Origin: Geminocystis herdmanii PCC 6308
GTDB taxonomy: Bacteria > Cyanobacteriota > Cyanobacteriia > Cyanobacteriales > Cyanobacteriaceae
Length of the DNA: 64,000 bases
Assembly: GCF_000332235.1 (NCBI RefSeq)
Contig: NZ_CM001775.1
Span: 2,855,770-2,919,769 of the forward strand
Reading direction: 5' to 3'
Made by a program: the position numbers and the translations under genes. Numbering within the stretch: position 1 is the stretch's first letter; every line of letters begins with the position of its first letter. Positions 62,106 to 64,000 of this stretch are shown here, piece by piece. The notes under the pieces are model-generated. The model saw only the letters and a program-made list of their open reading frames with translations, had not been told where the DNA came from and made no database searches.

Positions 62106-63257
62106 CTAAGAAGCTGTTAAATAAATCCAATTATCGTTAAAACCTTGTATTTTTGCTAAGGATATTAAAGGCTCAAACTGACGGTTATAAATATTAGTTA
62201 ATAATTCTAAATTTAATAAATCTTCTATGTGACTTACCTTTAAATCTAGCAGATAATTTTCTGTATATTTTAACCATTCTTTTCGAGGTAAATATTGATG
62301 AGAAATAGTTAAGCCTTGATGTTGTAATTGAATAAATTTGACTAAATATTGAGAAGATGGTATATTATTTGATTTAGAACTATTAACATTATTCATCGTT
62401 GGGATTAAATTCCAAAGTCGATCGTGAGCTACAAATGACCAAGGTAAATAATGATCGATCGAAATGCTATTTTTATCTAAAGTTTGCTGAGAATAAATAC
62501 ATTTAATCGGTTGTTTTTCTAGTATAAATTTCCAATAATTAGCTTGGTTAGTTAAAGAGTTTCTTTTCTCAGGGGCAAATAATTTATTAACCAAATTGGG
62601 TACATTTTGATTATTTTTTTGCATATATTGTAACCATTCCCAAGCCACCCAACCTTTAATAATGATAAAATTTTGTTTAAAATATTCTACCCATTCTGGA
62701 TGTAAAATAATGGCATCAGATTCTCTATAGGTATTAGCATTAAAACGATATAAAGGTTTAAGAATATAAAAATATAGATTAGCTATTTCTGGGGTTTTTT
62801 TGACTACTTCATAATTAACATCAAAATCCCGTAATTTTTCTTGTAAAAAAGGGCGTAATAATCGAAAAGGTACATTCTTTTTAAAATCAGCAATAATAGC
62901 AGTTAAATTATTTTGACTAATAATTTCTTTCAACGCTATTTTATCGCTACTATTAAATTTTAAAACGGTAGTGTTTACCGTCAAATCAAGGGAGTCTAAC
63001 TTATTAGCAATTCTATCTTGTTTCCCAAAGGATAGGCGAAAAAAGGTATGAGGATACCAAGCATTAGCTAACATTTCTATCATTAATTCTTGAAAACTAA
63101 TTGACTCTGAATTATCAAATAATCTCTGGGATAAAATATCTAAAATGGAGTAAAAAAAGAGATATTTATAAGAATTAGTGGTTGCTTGAAATAATCGAGA
63201 TAATGCCCATATATTTAGATGGTTAGATTCTGGTAAAATTTGAGAATTAATATTCAT
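62106..63257 (-). CDS. HNH endonuclease-domain protein
   Basis: The 383-residue protein has about 250 N-terminal residues without a known domain, then an HNH-type nuclease core: CIYSQQTL, then SISIDHYLPWSFVAHDRLWNLIPTMNNVNSSKSN with Asp268-His269, Asn283 and Asn289/Asn290. These are the metal-binding and general-base positions of the beta-beta-alpha-metal fold. It is the first gene of the minus-strand island, 258 bases upstream of the DndC-like gene, and is a candidate effector or restriction component. Only one cysteine is present, so no zinc knuckle. Confidence 0.8.
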   Translation of the reverse strand: MNINSQILPESNHLNIWALSRLFQATTNSYKYLFFYSILDILSQRLFDNSESISFQELMIEMLANAWYPHTFFRLSFGKQDRIANKLDSLDLTVNTTVLKFNSSDKIALKEIISQNNLTAIIADFKKNVPFRLLRPFLQEKLRDFDVNYEVVKKTPEIANLYFYILKPLYRFNANTYRESDAIILHPEWVEYFKQNFIIIKGWVAWEWLQYMQKNNQNVPNLVNKLFAPEKRNSLTNQANYWKFILEKQPIKCIYSQQTLDKNSISIDHYLPWSFVAHDRLWNLIPTMNNVNSSKSNNIPSSQYLVKFIQLQHQGLTISHQYLPRKEWLKYTENYLLDLKVSHIEDLLNLELLTNIYNRQFEPLISLAKIQGFNDNWIYLTAS

Positions 63258-63299
63258 ATTTGTTCAATTTATTAAGTTTATTGAACATTCTTTTGTCGA

Positions 63300-63324
63300 T
63301 TGGGTTAGCTTCAGCGTAACCCAA
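63300..63324. repeat. GTTGGGTTA...TAACCCAAC hairpin repeat
   Basis: TTGGGTTA (63300-63307) and TAACCCAA (63317-63324) form an 8-bp stem. It lies in the 106-base gap after the Coq4-like gene and may act as its terminator. Confidence 0.7.
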
Positions 63325-63363
63325 CAATAATTATTGCAAAATACTTATTAATTAAATACTTTA

Positions 63364-64000
63364 TTAAGCCATCGCATCTTGTAATTTAGGATCACTATAC
63401 CAACTATAAGCACCAGTAGTAACAGGAATAATATTAACTTCTTTTCGTACTTCATCTAAAGGATGTTCAAAATATTCCTCCCATTTAATAGGAAATAAAG
63501 GTTTTGCAGACTCCCCCATTTCTAAACCTTGAGATATTAACTTAAATTTATAACCTAAAGTTTTAATTTGATCTTCTGGTAAAGATGTTTCAGATACTAA
63601 TTTATCAGAAGCAAAAAAGCTAATTAATAAAGATAATAAATCAATAAACAAAAAACCGGGAAAACGACTTTGAGCAACCGTTACTGAAATTACTCCTAAT
63701 TCCCCAAAATTATTAAGACTAAATCCTGTTAAAATATGATGAATATCGTGGGTTTTAAAGACTCGAAAATTTACATATTCTTCATCGTTCATTTCAGGTT
63801 TTGCTGGAGGATAAAATTGAGGATCATAACCCATTGTACTCATTACTTTACCATAAGTCCAACCAAGAGAATGTTTCGGCATCGCTAACATTGCATCTAA
63901 ATCGTATGCTAAACCAATATATTTCTCCTTAACTATTTCTGCTGAATTGGAATCACTCATTACCGCCCTAACACACAATTCCATCGGTTTTGTGCCTAAA
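63364..64000 (-). CDS. Coq4-family protein, 5' end beyond the window
   Basis: At least 206 residues, and the frame stays open to the window edge (upstream codons read LGTKP before the first Met). The Coq4 zinc motif HDIHH followed 11 residues later by Glu (THDIHHILTGFSLNNFGELG) is clear, as is YDPQFYPPAKPEMNDEEYVNFRVFKT. Yeast Coq4 acts in ubiquinone ring modification; cyanobacteria make plastoquinone, and the role of their Coq4-like proteins is not settled. It is on the same strand as the defence island but is probably independent. Confidence 0.75.
   Translation of the reverse strand, partial: LGTKPMELCVRAVMSDSNSAEIVKEKYIGLAYDLDAMLAMPKHSLGWTYGKVMSTMGYDPQFYPPAKPEMNDEEYVNFRVFKTHDIHHILTGFSLNNFGELGVISVTVAQSRFPGFLFIDLLSLLISFFASDKLVSETSLPEDQIKTLGYKFKLISQGLEMGESAKPLFPIKWEEYFEHPLDEVRKEVNIIPVTTGAYSWYSDPKLQDAMA

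Noticed and set aside
56554-63257. A complete BREX or complete Dnd/Ssp system
   Set aside because: PglX, PglZ, BrxC, DndD, DndE, SspB and SspC are not found; only BrxL-like, DndB-like and DndC-like parts are present.
1-64000. Prophage or integrated plasmid
   Set aside because: No integrase, portal, terminase, tail or replication genes were seen anywhere in the window.

Overview
The window is an AT-rich stretch of a cyanobacterial chromosome, probably from a unicellular Geminocystis/Cyanobacterium-type organism. The evidence is phosphoribulokinase, Ycf20 (DUF565), Ycf51 (DUF2518), DUF3172, DUF1816, DUF4079 and DUF6816 proteins, and abundant HIP1-like palindromes (CGATCG, very often as TCGATCGA). 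Intergenic heptanucleotide tandem repeats are also typical of cyanobacteria. The assignment rests on gene content alone.

Layout. 1-6260 is a degraded islet. Small toxin-antitoxin-type genes and Rpn-family nuclease genes are embedded in three families of dispersed repeats; one Rpn gene is a recent duplicate killed by a single nonsense mutation, and one RelE-type toxin has lost its C-terminus. 6441-8520 is a sulfur detoxification cluster (persulfide dioxygenase, rhodanese, TauE exporter). 8644-20762 is ordinary chromosome: a J-domain/TPR protein, gyrA, DUF1816, rlmB, a PIN toxin module, a large hybrid histidine kinase, a cyclophilin with C-terminal repeats, and thiS.

20763-30375 holds an unusual membrane and cytoskeletal locus: a vWA/FHA-like membrane protein, a large tubulin-like protein (Tubulin_2 type), a MotA/TolQ/ZorA-like membrane protein with a very long coiled-coil tail, and an OmpA/MotB/ZorB-like peptidoglycan-binding domain. 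It looks like a Zorya-type motor joined to a tubulin and a vWA protein. It is decaying: a 102-bp TA-flanked MITE splits the tubulin gene (exact removal restores one open frame), toxin-antitoxin debris sits in the gaps, and the OmpA gene is 5'-truncated where it meets a 5'-truncated hepT.

30407-55067 is mainly housekeeping: asparaginase, a sugar-1-phosphate nucleotidyltransferase, ffh, an LCP protein, prk, ssb, a glycosyltransferase, tRNA-Glu, a SulP transporter, mnmG, ureF, trmJ and a cysteine desulfurase. Between ssb and the glycosyltransferase lies an orphan HEARO/IscB-type omega RNA with no iscB gene.

55119-63257 is a defence-like island on the minus strand (apart from the plus-strand vapBC): an HNH protein, a DndC-like PAPS-reductase-family protein, an orphan minimal nucleotidyltransferase, a DndB-like DGQHR protein, a BrxL-like ATPase, then MntA/HepT. 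VapBC lies between HepT and a DndA/IscS-type cysteine desulfurase, flanked by a 53-bp direct repeat copied from the 5' end of the desulfurase gene. The window ends inside a Coq4-family gene.

All functions are read from sequence motifs and family memory; no database search was run.
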